This document shows, piece by piece, positions 8,580 through 17,447 of a stretch of 38,888 bases of DNA; the first letter of the stretch is position 1; each line of letters begins with the position of its first letter. The notes below the pieces were generated by a model that was given only the letters and a program-made list of their open reading frames with translations, was not told where the DNA came from and ran no database searches. A program made the translations under genes and the position numbers. The DNA is from an uncultured Eubacteriales bacterium. Its GTDB lineage: Bacteria; Bacillota; Clostridia; Oscillospirales; Oscillospiraceae. The DNA lies in the NCBI GenBank assembly GCA_900544705.1, contig UQWH01000013.1, forward strand, positions 1-38,888, written 5' to 3'.

Positions 8580-9821
8580 TTACTCCTGATTTTCAAGATA
8601 TTCGCACAGCACCTGTGCGATAAGATCGTGTCCGATCACCGTCGGATGGACGTCCCACGGGCGGCTGGCTTCCAAAAATTTATCCGAGCGGATGCGGGCA
8701 AAGTTGAAATCCAGATAGTAGCCGCCGGCTTCGTCAGCCGCATTACGCAGCGCGTTTTTGTAGACGGATGCATAGTCCGGATCGTCCGCTCTGTCCCAGA
8801 TCATATTGCCGATGATAAGCAGGCTGCCGTTTTCCTGGCAGGCATACTTTACGCGGTCGAGCTTGGAATTGAACAGGCCGATATCCGCACCCATCCCGGC
8901 ATCATTTGTGCCAAGGGTAAGAATGACGACATTGGCCCTGCACATTTTTTGCAGCGCATCGTCCGCAATGTTCACAAGCTGGATGCCACTGAGAGAATAG
9001 TTGTTGACAATCAGCTCGTTTGGGTTCTCAATGTAAGAAATACCGGAAACAATGACGCTCTTATCCGTGCAGTCGCCTGCAATCAGATCGATCTGTATGT
9101 CGTCCGGGCAGTTTTCCGGCAGCGCAATATACTCGCTGCGGGCGCATCCATTTTCCTCCGCGCGGTTGGCATTGATGACAGCCAGCTCCTGCCCGTTGAC
9201 CTGTACGGTAATGGTGCTGCGATAGGGGCCTTCGGGATAGTAGACATAGAAACCGTTGATGTGGCGGTCCTTGCCGCCCTCCTGACGGTTGACCTCAATG
9301 CGCAGAGCGGAGCCCTGCTGGTGCGTTGCGTAGCTCATGCCGCCGGGTGTATTGCCGGAAACGTAATAGCGCTCCCATTCGCCCTGTGGGAAGCTGATCG
9401 TGTGAATTTCGCGTCCGGGAACCGCCTCGTTCGTGCGGTCGAGCAACGAAACATAGCCGATGTTATGCGTACCGTATTTCTTTGCAATGGCCTCCTTGAA
9501 CAGCGCCGCCCAAGAATAATCATAGAACAGGTCGGAGTTCAGTCCCTGAGAAATACTGTCGCCGATGATATTGATGCTCTTGTCGCCGTACATATCCTTT
9601 CCCTCAGAGAAATCAAAGATGGCGAACGGCTCGGAGGAAAGCGCGTCCAGCCAGCTTTCCGGCGCGGACGTTTCGGAGGTGGAAGAGGGCTCCTCGGAGG
9701 ACGGCGTCTCGCTTGTCAGATCGGGTTCGCTATTCTGCGAGGAAGGAACGCCGCAGGCGCACAGCGTGAACATGCTCGCCGCTGCGAGAAAGACGGACAG
9801 AAAACGTTTTTTCTTCAGCAT
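8580..9821 (-). CDS. SGNH hydrolase lipoprotein (surface esterase)
   Basis: 413 residues. A lipoprotein signal (positive KKKR, hydrophobic core, lipobox LCAC with Cys near residue 23) is followed by a Ser/Glu/Pro-rich linker to about residue 60, typical of surface lipoproteins. The catalytic Ser lies in NIIGDSISQG. A large insertion of about 150 residues, probably a beta-sandwich, separates it from ILTLGTNDAGMG and the Asp-His pair in WDVHPTVIGH. This layout is like that of secreted carbohydrate esterases. It should act outside the membrane, the counterpart of the cytoplasmic SGNH protein encoded next. AAAGGGGA before the ATG overlaps the stop of the upstream GH94 gene. Confidence 0.87.
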   Translation of the reverse strand: MLKKKRFLSVFLAAASMFTLCACGVPSSQNSEPDLTSETPSSEEPSSTSETSAPESWLDALSSEPFAIFDFSEGKDMYGDKSINIIGDSISQGLNSDLFYDYSWAALFKEAIAKKYGTHNIGYVSLLDRTNEAVPGREIHTISFPQGEWERYYVSGNTPGGMSYATHQQGSALRIEVNRQEGGKDRHINGFYVYYPEGPYRSTITVQVNGQELAVINANRAEENGCARSEYIALPENCPDDIQIDLIAGDCTDKSVIVSGISYIENPNELIVNNYSLSGIQLVNIADDALQKMCRANVVILTLGTNDAGMGADIGLFNSKLDRVKYACQENGSLLIIGNMIWDRADDPDYASVYKNALRNAADEAGGYYLDFNFARIRSDKFLEASRPWDVHPTVIGHDLIAQVLCEYLENQE

Positions 9822-9834
9822 GGTGATTTCCCCT

Positions 9835-12297
9835 TTACAGCAAAATTTTTATCTCATTTTCTTTTTTCAGCAGTTCCCAAGGCAGGAAATAGAACGGGCG
9901 GTAGGCGCGGCGCGCATCCAAAACAGGAAGCACCGGCTGCCCGTTGAGCCGTAGGCCCGGCTCTCCGCGCGAAATGGAGAGCAGAATTTTTTTGCCGCGG
10001 CAGACGAACTGCGCTTCCGCGCCTGGCCAGGATTCCGGGATGCACGGACTGATCCGCAGTCCGGCCAGCGCCGGCTCGGCACCCAGCAGCCACTCATAGG
10101 CACCGCGGAAGGACATGGCCACGCTTCCCGTCAGGAAGCTGAGCATCCCGCGGTGGTCAAAAATCGGAAGCTGCTGCCAGCAGTTCGTAACGGCATAAGG
10201 TGCGGTTCGAGTAAGATCTGTCGGATGTCGCCACTGATCATAGGGCAGCATCCATTGCAGAACGTCAAAGAGCTGCTCACCCCGTCCGGCCTTTGCCAGT
10301 GCACGCGCAAGGAAGCCCTGTGAGCCGTGGTTATAGACATTCCCATTTTCTGCGAGGAAGGGCGGTACGTCGCCTGTTGTCTGCCGTCCGACATGCGGAA
10401 TCTTTTTCGCGCCGAAGGGCGGATAGAACAGGCGGTAGCCATAGGAGCTTTTCAGCATTTGCGCAACCGCAAGCGCGTCGTTCACGCACTCCGGCTCCAC
10501 CGCGCCGCTGATGACGGCGTAATAATTGACCGGACCGTAGGGCCGCATTTCGCCGTCCGGATCCTCGTCGGAAAAAATCCAACGGCCGTCGTCGTTGAAC
10601 ACGGAATTAAACCAGCCGTGTTTATTTCTCGCGTGCGTCAGAATATTCAGCCGCAGTTTTTCGGCCGCTTCGGTATAGTCCGTGATCTTCTGCGGAAATT
10701 TCCCGACCTGCTGCAAAATTTCCGCCACGTCCCGCAGTGCCATGATCGCCTGGCAGCTCACAGTGACCGATTCCCCTCGCCCACGCAGGCCGGCCATGTT
10801 CACCGCGTCGTTCCAGTCGCCGCCGTAGATCTTGCACAGGCCGTGCTCTCCAATATTCTCTGGTGCTAAATAGTATTCTATCGCACAAACCATGTGTTCT
10901 GCAAGTGTGGATTCTTTATTATCATCCAGCCACGGCAGCCACTGCTCCAGTAGCTCGTAGTCGCCAGTGAAGGCCAGATAACGATAGAGAAATTCCAGTA
11001 CAAACACGCCGCCATCAACATACGGCCGCTCATCGTGCCTGCCAAGTCGGCCCCTTGTAGAATATTGACGCAAAAACCAGCCATCATGCCGCTGGCAGGA
11101 GAATAGCTGCCGCAGCATCTCCCGGCAGGCCTGCGGATGCAGCGTCAGCAGTGCCATGTAGTCGTTCGCGCTGTCGCGGGTGCCGCGCATCCCGCTTGGC
11201 CAGCCGCGATCAAGCGTAGCAATCCACTCCATTTGTAGAGGAATCCAGTAATTTATGTAGTCGTTGAAGGCTTCATCCGGTGTTCGGATGTGATTTTGTG
11301 AGAAAACTCTCTGGTAACGCATATGCAGTGCCCGGCAGTTTTCGTCAAAAAAGCCCGGCGCAAACCAGCGGCGCGCGGCAAGCCCTGTTTTTTCTTCCGG
11401 CATATCGCCGTTACGATCCTGCGGCGGCAGAGAAAGTGACTGGAGAAGCGTTTTTGTCTCACCGGGTGCAAGGTACCACTCGTACTGCATGGCATAAACC
11501 GGCGGACAGCCATAGATTTGATTTTCCTGCGTGTACTGGCCAAAATGTGCGCTGCACGCTGCATCCATACGCAGCCGCGCACCCAGCGCGTTCTGCGGGC
11601 ACTGCAAGGAGCCACAGCCGATAAGCTTTTCCAGACTGATCTCGACGGTCTGCAAAGCCTCCGCCTGAGTCAGAAACACCATCGTCCTCCGCTTGGTCAC
11701 ATCGCCGTCAGGATTGAGTAGCTGTGTCCAGAATACCCGCTGAAGGCCGGCATCTGCATAACCAGTGCGCAGATACCACTCGTTTTTGTCCCACGGTGCA
11801 AGCATTGCCAGATTGGCATACGGAATCAAATAGGGATTCAGTCGCAGGCTGACCGGCGTTTCGCGTGTGTTTTCCACACAGAAGCGCATGGCCAGCTCCT
11901 TTCCCTCCGGCGGCAGAGTGAACTCCGTGCGGATTTTCAGACCGTTATGCTCAAAGGCATAGACCGCCGTCTCAGGCAGATAGCGAATGGAAAGCGCCTC
12001 CGGCTGCGCATCGCAGGCAAGGCCATTGATCGTCGGGCGGAAGTAGTTATTGAAGGGCTCCTGCCCTTCTTCCGTAATCCAGACCGTCCAGCTTGAAAAG
12101 CTCTGCCCGTTTTCGCGGCGAAGCAGCAGAATGTCACCGGGTGGGTCTGCCTGCACATACACTGGGCCGAACTGATCGACCTTCAGCAGGAAGTCCCGGT
12201 TCTGATAGATATACTCCCATGCCGAGGGCAGATTCAGGTCGTTAATCTCGTATCCGGCGGTGTTTTTAATAAATTTTCCGTAAGGCAGGATCCTCAT
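9835..12297 (-). CDS. GH94-type phosphorylase (GH36-type/cellobiose phosphorylase-like)
   Basis: 820 residues. The N-terminal beta-sandwich includes KNTAGYEINDLNLPSAWEYI and DILLLRRENGQSFSSWTVW. An (alpha/alpha)6 barrel follows with RGTRDSANDYM, corresponding to the GFRDxxQD region, and YGGDWNDAVNM followed by GRGESV, the acid-bearing DWND motif of GH94 (about residues 494-497). GH94 enzymes cleave beta-glucosidic disaccharides or oligosaccharides with phosphate to give a sugar 1-phosphate, saving ATP. The exact substrate is not deducible. The start overlaps the DUF4434 stop as ATGA; GGGG abuts the ATG too closely for a normal ribosome binding site, so translation probably depends on coupling. 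No signal peptide is present. Confidence 0.84.
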   Translation of the reverse strand: MRILPYGKFIKNTAGYEINDLNLPSAWEYIYQNRDFLLKVDQFGPVYVQADPPGDILLLRRENGQSFSSWTVWITEEGQEPFNNYFRPTINGLACDAQPEALSIRYLPETAVYAFEHNGLKIRTEFTLPPEGKELAMRFCVENTRETPVSLRLNPYLIPYANLAMLAPWDKNEWYLRTGYADAGLQRVFWTQLLNPDGDVTKRRTMVFLTQAEALQTVEISLEKLIGCGSLQCPQNALGARLRMDAACSAHFGQYTQENQIYGCPPVYAMQYEWYLAPGETKTLLQSLSLPPQDRNGDMPEEKTGLAARRWFAPGFFDENCRALHMRYQRVFSQNHIRTPDEAFNDYINYWIPLQMEWIATLDRGWPSGMRGTRDSANDYMALLTLHPQACREMLRQLFSCQRHDGWFLRQYSTRGRLGRHDERPYVDGGVFVLEFLYRYLAFTGDYELLEQWLPWLDDNKESTLAEHMVCAIEYYLAPENIGEHGLCKIYGGDWNDAVNMAGLRGRGESVTVSCQAIMALRDVAEILQQVGKFPQKITDYTEAAEKLRLNILTHARNKHGWFNSVFNDDGRWIFSDEDPDGEMRPYGPVNYYAVISGAVEPECVNDALAVAQMLKSSYGYRLFYPPFGAKKIPHVGRQTTGDVPPFLAENGNVYNHGSQGFLARALAKAGRGEQLFDVLQWMLPYDQWRHPTDLTRTAPYAVTNCWQQLPIFDHRGMLSFLTGSVAMSFRGAYEWLLGAEPALAGLRISPCIPESWPGAEAQFVCRGKKILLSISRGEPGLRLNGQPVLPVLDARRAYRPFYFLPWELLKKENEIKILL

Positions 12298-13265
12298 CCC
12301 CTTTTTTCATCCGAATTCAGGCTGGATTGATACGCGCGGTAAAGTGTGGCCGAATCCGGGTGTCCGCAGAAAGCGGCCGTGCCCGGACGGTTCATCAGGC
12401 CAAGATACTGATAGCAGAGGATTTCGTCGCAATAATCTGAAATTGCCGCAAGCTGTCGCTGCACGCGGGAAAAGTCCGCCGGGATCAGCGCCGAGCGGTA
12501 AACCTCGCCCTCAAAGGAAAACACTTCCATGTCCGCCCACAGCGCACTGCGACCGGAGCGGTCGTGTGCGCGGCGAAGCGCAGCGAAGTAGCCTCCGGTC
12601 TGCTCCGGGGTGGATTTCCTCACGCCGACCTCGTCCTGATAGGCAATGATATCCACATCCAGGGCATCAAGCTGCCGCACATAGGCATCATCCGCGTGCA
12701 GAAGGTTCGTGCCATAGGGGGCAATCAGGGTGCGGAAGTGCGGGTCAAGCATGCGGACAAAGGCGCTGTAGCGGTTGCAGTAGTGTAAAAACGCCGGGTG
12801 GAAGCTGCCGTCGATGCAGGTTTCGTCTGGGTAATACCATCCGTAAAAGGACGGATGACTCGCATAGCGCGTGCAAAGCTGCTCCATCGCACGGAAGGCA
12901 CGGCGCGCCACATCCTCACTCGTCATATTTTCCATCGTCCGCCGCCACGGGCCGTAGAAGCCAACCGAGAGGAACACCCGCAAATGCAGAGCGTCGGCCT
13001 CGGAGAGGAGTACTCCGACGGGGTCTTGACAGGGAAAATCCTCCGGAAAGGGATAAATGTCAGTTGGGAAATATGCCTCCGCCCTGTCCTCGTCTACAAG
13101 GCTCGTCGCCATCAGAACGACGTATTTCATCCCGAGTCCCGCAATCTCGCGGAGCTTTTCCCTCCACTGTGCTTCGGCAAAGGCGCGGCAGGCGGGATTC
13201 CAATAAACGCCCTCCGCGGAATTGTGGTGCGTGAATTCAAACCAGGTTCCGGTGATTCTTTTCAT
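12294..13265 (-). CDS. DUF4434 domain protein, predicted TIM-barrel glycosidase-like
   Basis: 323 residues, single domain. It opens with ITGTWFEFTHHN, then AGLGMKYVVLMAT, a phrase typical of DUF4434, and later SHPSFYGWYYPDE, where acidic residues sit at the end of a predicted barrel strand. DUF4434 proteins resemble TIM-barrel glycoside hydrolases, but their reaction is not established. The gene is sandwiched between two GH94-type phosphorylases with ATGA overlaps at both ends and has its own GGAG site 7 bases before the ATG. Balanced expression of the three proteins is therefore likely, and the DUF4434 product probably works on the same oligosaccharide. No signal peptide is visible, so it should be cytoplasmic. 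Confidence 0.82.
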   Translation of the reverse strand: MKRITGTWFEFTHHNSAEGVYWNPACRAFAEAQWREKLREIAGLGMKYVVLMATSLVDEDRAEAYFPTDIYPFPEDFPCQDPVGVLLSEADALHLRVFLSVGFYGPWRRTMENMTSEDVARRAFRAMEQLCTRYASHPSFYGWYYPDETCIDGSFHPAFLHYCNRYSAFVRMLDPHFRTLIAPYGTNLLHADDAYVRQLDALDVDIIAYQDEVGVRKSTPEQTGGYFAALRRAHDRSGRSALWADMEVFSFEGEVYRSALIPADFSRVQRQLAAISDYCDEILCYQYLGLMNRPGTAAFCGHPDSATLYRAYQSSLNSDEKRG

Positions 13266-15904
13266 ATCCGTTCTCCCAGCGTCACCAGAATGCAGTTTTC
13301 TTCGCCGTCCTGCGCAGGCACGTATACGCGCGCGCCCTCTGCCCGCAATGCTTTTCCGTTGCAGCTTGCCGCTGCAATCTCATAGCGTCCGTAGTCCAGA
13401 CGCTCCGGATTCTGCAAGGTGATCTCAAAGGCTTTCCCGGAAAATCGCAGAGAAATCCGCGCTTTTCCTGACGAGTCAAACTGTTCGCGCACGAGCTTCG
13501 GCTCGATGACGAGCTGCCCCAGCTCACCGCGCACGCCGAACACCTGCGTGATGAAGGTTAGCATATACCAGCTTGCCGCGCCCGTGAGGTAGTGATAAAG
13601 GCCGCGCCCCTCGGCATTGAAATACTCCGGGATGCCTGGATAAATACGGCTCGTTTCAAAATCCATCGCCGTTTCGGCGAGGGTTTGCAGCGCCTTGTAG
13701 CCCTCGCGGACAAAGCCACACCGGTAGAGCGCATTGGCATACATGACCGTCATGTGGGAAAAGACCGCGCCGTTCTCCTTCTCTCCATAAGCAAAGCCGA
13801 ACATCCGGCCAAGGTCGAACTTTTCCTCACGAAAATCAGTGTTCAGGCGATAGCCTCCGACTTCTGCGCGATAGAGATAGCGGTCCGCCGCACGGCAGAT
13901 CGCCGCGGTCTGCTCTGGCGTGGCCGTGCCGCTCATAATGGCAAAGACCTGACCCGTGAGCATCATGCGCACGCCGCCGGGGAAATACCCTTCGACCTTA
14001 TTCCTGTGATTATCATAATAGCTGTTGAACCAGCCCTCGTCTTCACCCGCAATCCATTCGGTTTTACGGATATGCGCACGGATTCGCCCGGCGATCGCCC
14101 GAAGCGCAGCCGCCAGCGCAAGCGTATCAAAGCGGCATTTGTTTCCGCTTACACTGTGCGCACAGAGGCGAAGGAAGTCCGCAAGCCGGTTTTCTTCCTC
14201 CAATAAAAGTCCCAGTTCTTCCAGCAGCTCCACCTCACGGAGCCCACGACCGGCAAGCACGCACAGAAGTCCGGCAAGCTCGTCGAGATTTCCCGCATAG
14301 GCGCAGGTAAAGGCAACGCTCTCGCCATGTTCTTCTGCCATATCCAGCGCATCATTCCAGTCCGCACCGCGCAGGCGGATATGCCCGTGCGCACCGGTTT
14401 CGCGTACCGCACAGAGCGTCTCCAGCAAAATGTGTTCAAGCAGCGTACCGGAATAAACCGCCCCGGAAGCCGTTTTCTGCAAAACCTCCTGCTTCCACAG
14501 TCCGTCTTTGCCCATACCTCGGAAATTCTGCCCGTCCTTGAAATAGGGCGCGGACTCGAGCAGCACGTCAAGGTCGCCCGTCTGGTCAATATAGAGCTTT
14601 GTCGTCAGAAACGGCCACACGCCGTGATCCATCCAGACACGGCAGATGCCGTTGCGGTCTGCAATAAACGCACCCGGCTCTGTGCCGATGATGGTTGCGT
14701 TCGTGCCGTCAATGCGCACGCCTGCGAAATTCTGCACGATCATCCGGCGCACGCCGTCCGGCTCCATCAGAAGCAGAGAAAGGCAATCCTGCCAGAGATC
14801 ACGCCAGCCGCGGCCGCCGCGGCCATAATCGTGATGCGGCAAAAAGGAGCACCCATAAATTCTTCTTAAAAACGGCTGGAAGCTGATCCAGCGCAGATAT
14901 TGATCAAACCGCGCGTCGCCCGTGTGATAATGCACGTTGACGCGCTCGTTCCAGAAGCGCTGCGTTCTGTGCAGAGCCTCGCTGACCTTTTCCTCCGTCG
15001 CAAAGGCTTCCACCGTCTGCCAAATCTTCTCCGGTTCCGCCGTCGCACCCAAAAGGACGGTGTAGCTCACGCGCTCACCGGGTGCAAGTGTTCTTTCGGC
15101 AAAGGCGATACCGCCGAGGGCTTCCTTTCCTGCAAAGTGCCGTCCGGCACCGACAGGCTTTTTCCCCTCCAGCAGCGCACGCGGATGCGTCAGAGTGCCG
15201 CCTTCCCCAATAAACGCCTCCTCGGTGGGGTAATAGCCCGCCGGGCGCGTTCCGTCCCCCTCGACGCCGCAGACAAAATACGTCACCTCATTTTTGCGGT
15301 GGCCGCGCTCATCAAAGGACAGCGTGGGCTTGACCAAAACGCCGTATTCGGTCGTTTCAATACGGTGCAGGAGGCTTGTCACATGGCGGTGGTCGCGCAG
15401 ATTGTCTGCGCTGCGGCCGTAAATCGGGATCGCCGCCGTCGGCGAAATCCGCATTGGTGCGCGGCCGGTGTTTTCCAGCGTGACCGAGAAAACCTCGACA
15501 TTGCAGTCGGTCGGAACAAAACACAGAACCTCCGCCGTCAGGCCGAGCGCCTCGCTGCTGCGCCGCACACACTGCCACAGAAAGCCCGCCGTGAGCGTAG
15601 TTTTCTCCTGGATGCCAGTGAAGCGCTGCGCTTCCTGCCCCGCACTTGCTCCCACGGCTGACCAGAGCATTTTCTCTGTTCTGACCCAGAAGTTCCGCAC
15701 GCCGCGATTATTATGCAGGTTTTCGGCACTCACCGGCTCCAGCAAAAAGGTGTTTTGATTGAGCTTGCAGTCGCCGCCGAAATCAGGCGTTAGGGCGCTC
15801 TTGAGCCCCAGCTCGTTGGCAGCCGGAAAATAGAGATAAGAATAATTCTCCGGCTGTTCAAGTCTAAAGGTTCCCTGTTCATCTAAAAAAGTGATTGTTT
15901 TCAT
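13262..15904 (-). CDS. second GH94-type phosphorylase (GH36-type domain)
   Basis: 880 residues. The N-terminal sandwich starts FLDEQGTFRLEQPENYSYLY. The barrel holds YGRGGRGWRDLWQDCLSLL, the GFRDxxQD-like substrate region, and RGADWNDALDM followed by HGESV, the DWND acid motif. It differs clearly from the phosphorylase encoded two genes downstream, so the two are not a recent duplication and probably have different substrates or chain-length preferences. Expected products are a sugar 1-phosphate plus a shortened glycan. It lies 15 bases after the DUF4874/DUF4832 lipoprotein gene, with a moderate AGGG site upstream of the ATG. There is no signal peptide. GH94 is the best match, but a related phosphorylase family cannot be excluded. 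Confidence 0.83.
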   Translation of the reverse strand: MKTITFLDEQGTFRLEQPENYSYLYFPAANELGLKSALTPDFGGDCKLNQNTFLLEPVSAENLHNNRGVRNFWVRTEKMLWSAVGASAGQEAQRFTGIQEKTTLTAGFLWQCVRRSSEALGLTAEVLCFVPTDCNVEVFSVTLENTGRAPMRISPTAAIPIYGRSADNLRDHRHVTSLLHRIETTEYGVLVKPTLSFDERGHRKNEVTYFVCGVEGDGTRPAGYYPTEEAFIGEGGTLTHPRALLEGKKPVGAGRHFAGKEALGGIAFAERTLAPGERVSYTVLLGATAEPEKIWQTVEAFATEEKVSEALHRTQRFWNERVNVHYHTGDARFDQYLRWISFQPFLRRIYGCSFLPHHDYGRGGRGWRDLWQDCLSLLLMEPDGVRRMIVQNFAGVRIDGTNATIIGTEPGAFIADRNGICRVWMDHGVWPFLTTKLYIDQTGDLDVLLESAPYFKDGQNFRGMGKDGLWKQEVLQKTASGAVYSGTLLEHILLETLCAVRETGAHGHIRLRGADWNDALDMAEEHGESVAFTCAYAGNLDELAGLLCVLAGRGLREVELLEELGLLLEEENRLADFLRLCAHSVSGNKCRFDTLALAAALRAIAGRIRAHIRKTEWIAGEDEGWFNSYYDNHRNKVEGYFPGGVRMMLTGQVFAIMSGTATPEQTAAICRAADRYLYRAEVGGYRLNTDFREEKFDLGRMFGFAYGEKENGAVFSHMTVMYANALYRCGFVREGYKALQTLAETAMDFETSRIYPGIPEYFNAEGRGLYHYLTGAASWYMLTFITQVFGVRGELGQLVIEPKLVREQFDSSGKARISLRFSGKAFEITLQNPERLDYGRYEIAAASCNGKALRAEGARVYVPAQDGEENCILVTLGERI

Positions 15905-15919
15905 ACTCTTTGCCCTGTG

Positions 15920-17443
15920 TCATGGAATCTCAACCGTTTCAAGGACGGTATAACCATTGATGTATTGCAGATCGTTGGCAAGGCGCACACCGGTTCCGGC
16001 AGAGTTTTTCAGATAGAAAGCAACCTGATATGTCCCTGAAACCTCCGGAAGCGTCAACGCGGCCGAAACGGTATGCGTCAAGGCTTCGTTGCTGCCCGGC
16101 TTGCCGGAAAGCCATGTCGCCGGTTCCCCTGCCGCCACAGCGGAAACAACATTTCCGTCCTTGTCCAAAACGGCAAAGCCACTCTTCAGATTGAACGCAG
16201 CGGAAAAGCCCGTATTTTTCAGGGTCAGCGTAACATTCAGGTTTTCCCCGCAGGCAAGATTGCCGTCCAGCGTGACGTTCAGCGCACGCAGGCGATAGCC
16301 AAGGTGGTCGTGGACAAATTCAAAGGCCGTGCGCTCCAGTGGCTGGCCGTTTTTGTCCTGAAACCAGAGGGGATCAAATGGAACCTTATGCTCTGTGAGC
16401 CACTCCTGCGTAACAGGCTCGGTCTGCCAGTCGAGCATACTGTAATAGCCCTCGCCGGGCGTGGCCCATGCGGTGTACTTCTCTTCGATAAAGCTGTGGT
16501 AAAGGCTGAACGTGTTCTGGTGAAAGGCGCTGAATTTGCGGATGGCCATCTCACCTGTCGTCGGATCCCAGAGATTCAGGTCGTACTGGCAGCCCCAGAA
16601 CATTTCTCCGCCCTCCGGGGCATACGCGGATTCCCTGCGCATCTGCTCCCAGAATTCCTCCCACGGGTTGAGGCCGTCGTTGTAGACGGCGCTCTGCCAA
16701 CCAAAGAAGCTATCGTCATGGTAGCCCATACGGCTGAGGTTTGGATTCTCCGGCTCGGCATAAACAAGGACGTTCTTCACACGAGGATAGCGCACCTGCA
16801 CATAAAGCTGCTCCGGAACCATATCCAGAATTCCTTTCAGAAGTGCAAGCTCGTCGTGCTCCATTTTGGAGGAATGCCACTCGCCCCATGCGCCGAGAAA
16901 TCCCGCCTCCACGCTGTGGATCACTTCTACATTTTCTTCAAGAAGCGGACGAAGCTGCTTCATATGCGCGAGCATGATCTCGTCCGATGCTTCCCCCGTT
17001 CCCTGCATATCGCTTTCATAGGAAAAGCGGACGATGAGCTTGATCCCGCGCTCTCTGGCAGCGTCAAAGACTCGCTGCATCCGCTCAAAGCCCTCCTGTC
17101 CGATGACCTCCGTGTTCTTATAGCCTGTCAGATAAAAGTATACCTGACAAAGCTGCGGACGGTATTTGTGATAGCGGTCAAGGGCAACGGTGACGGCCTT
17201 CTCCGGCTCCGGCTGATCACTCATGCCGTCACCAACGGTATTGGCTACATTGATAAATGCCTCAAGGCGCCAACCACGATCGGGGTTATACTCCAGAAAG
17301 TCATCCTGCGTCCCGCAGAGCGGCGCCAGCTCCGTCGTCACTGCGATCGGGACGGGATTGTCGGTCTGCTGCCTGCATCCTGCCGAAAATGCAGGCAGCA
17401 GCAGAATGATTAGTGCAAGTGCGACCAGATGCTTCTTTTTCAC
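15920..17443 (-). CDS. DUF4874/DUF4832 domain lipoprotein
   Basis: About 507 residues starting at the GTG at 17443, which gives a clean lipoprotein signal (KKKHLVALALIILLLP, lipobox FSAGC). The open frame extends further upstream into the alpha-galactosidase gene but with no signal-like sequence. The DUF4874 barrel is seen in EYNPDRGWRLEAF, the strand ending LIVRFSYE, and AGFLGAWGEWHSSK. The DUF4832 C-terminal beta-sandwich begins around HLGYRLRALNVTL. The function of these domains is not established; they occur with glycoside hydrolases and look like a surface glycan hydrolase or binding protein. The start lies 5 bases before the alpha-galactosidase stop codon is passed, with GGAG about 10 bases upstream. 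Confidence 0.85.
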   Translation of the reverse strand: MKKKHLVALALIILLLPAFSAGCRQQTDNPVPIAVTTELAPLCGTQDDFLEYNPDRGWRLEAFINVANTVGDGMSDQPEPEKAVTVALDRYHKYRPQLCQVYFYLTGYKNTEVIGQEGFERMQRVFDAARERGIKLIVRFSYESDMQGTGEASDEIMLAHMKQLRPLLEENVEVIHSVEAGFLGAWGEWHSSKMEHDELALLKGILDMVPEQLYVQVRYPRVKNVLVYAEPENPNLSRMGYHDDSFFGWQSAVYNDGLNPWEEFWEQMRRESAYAPEGGEMFWGCQYDLNLWDPTTGEMAIRKFSAFHQNTFSLYHSFIEEKYTAWATPGEGYYSMLDWQTEPVTQEWLTEHKVPFDPLWFQDKNGQPLERTAFEFVHDHLGYRLRALNVTLDGNLACGENLNVTLTLKNTGFSAAFNLKSGFAVLDKDGNVVSAVAAGEPATWLSGKPGSNEALTHTVSAALTLPEVSGTYQVAFYLKNSAGTGVRLANDLQYINGYTVLETVEIP

Positions 17444-17447
17444 AAGC

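Noticed and set aside
7887..9947. 686-codon plus-strand open frame across the SGNH genes
   Set aside because: It spans two genes and their gap on the opposite strand, has no recognisable domain or ribosome binding site, and the minus-strand SGNH motifs are clear.
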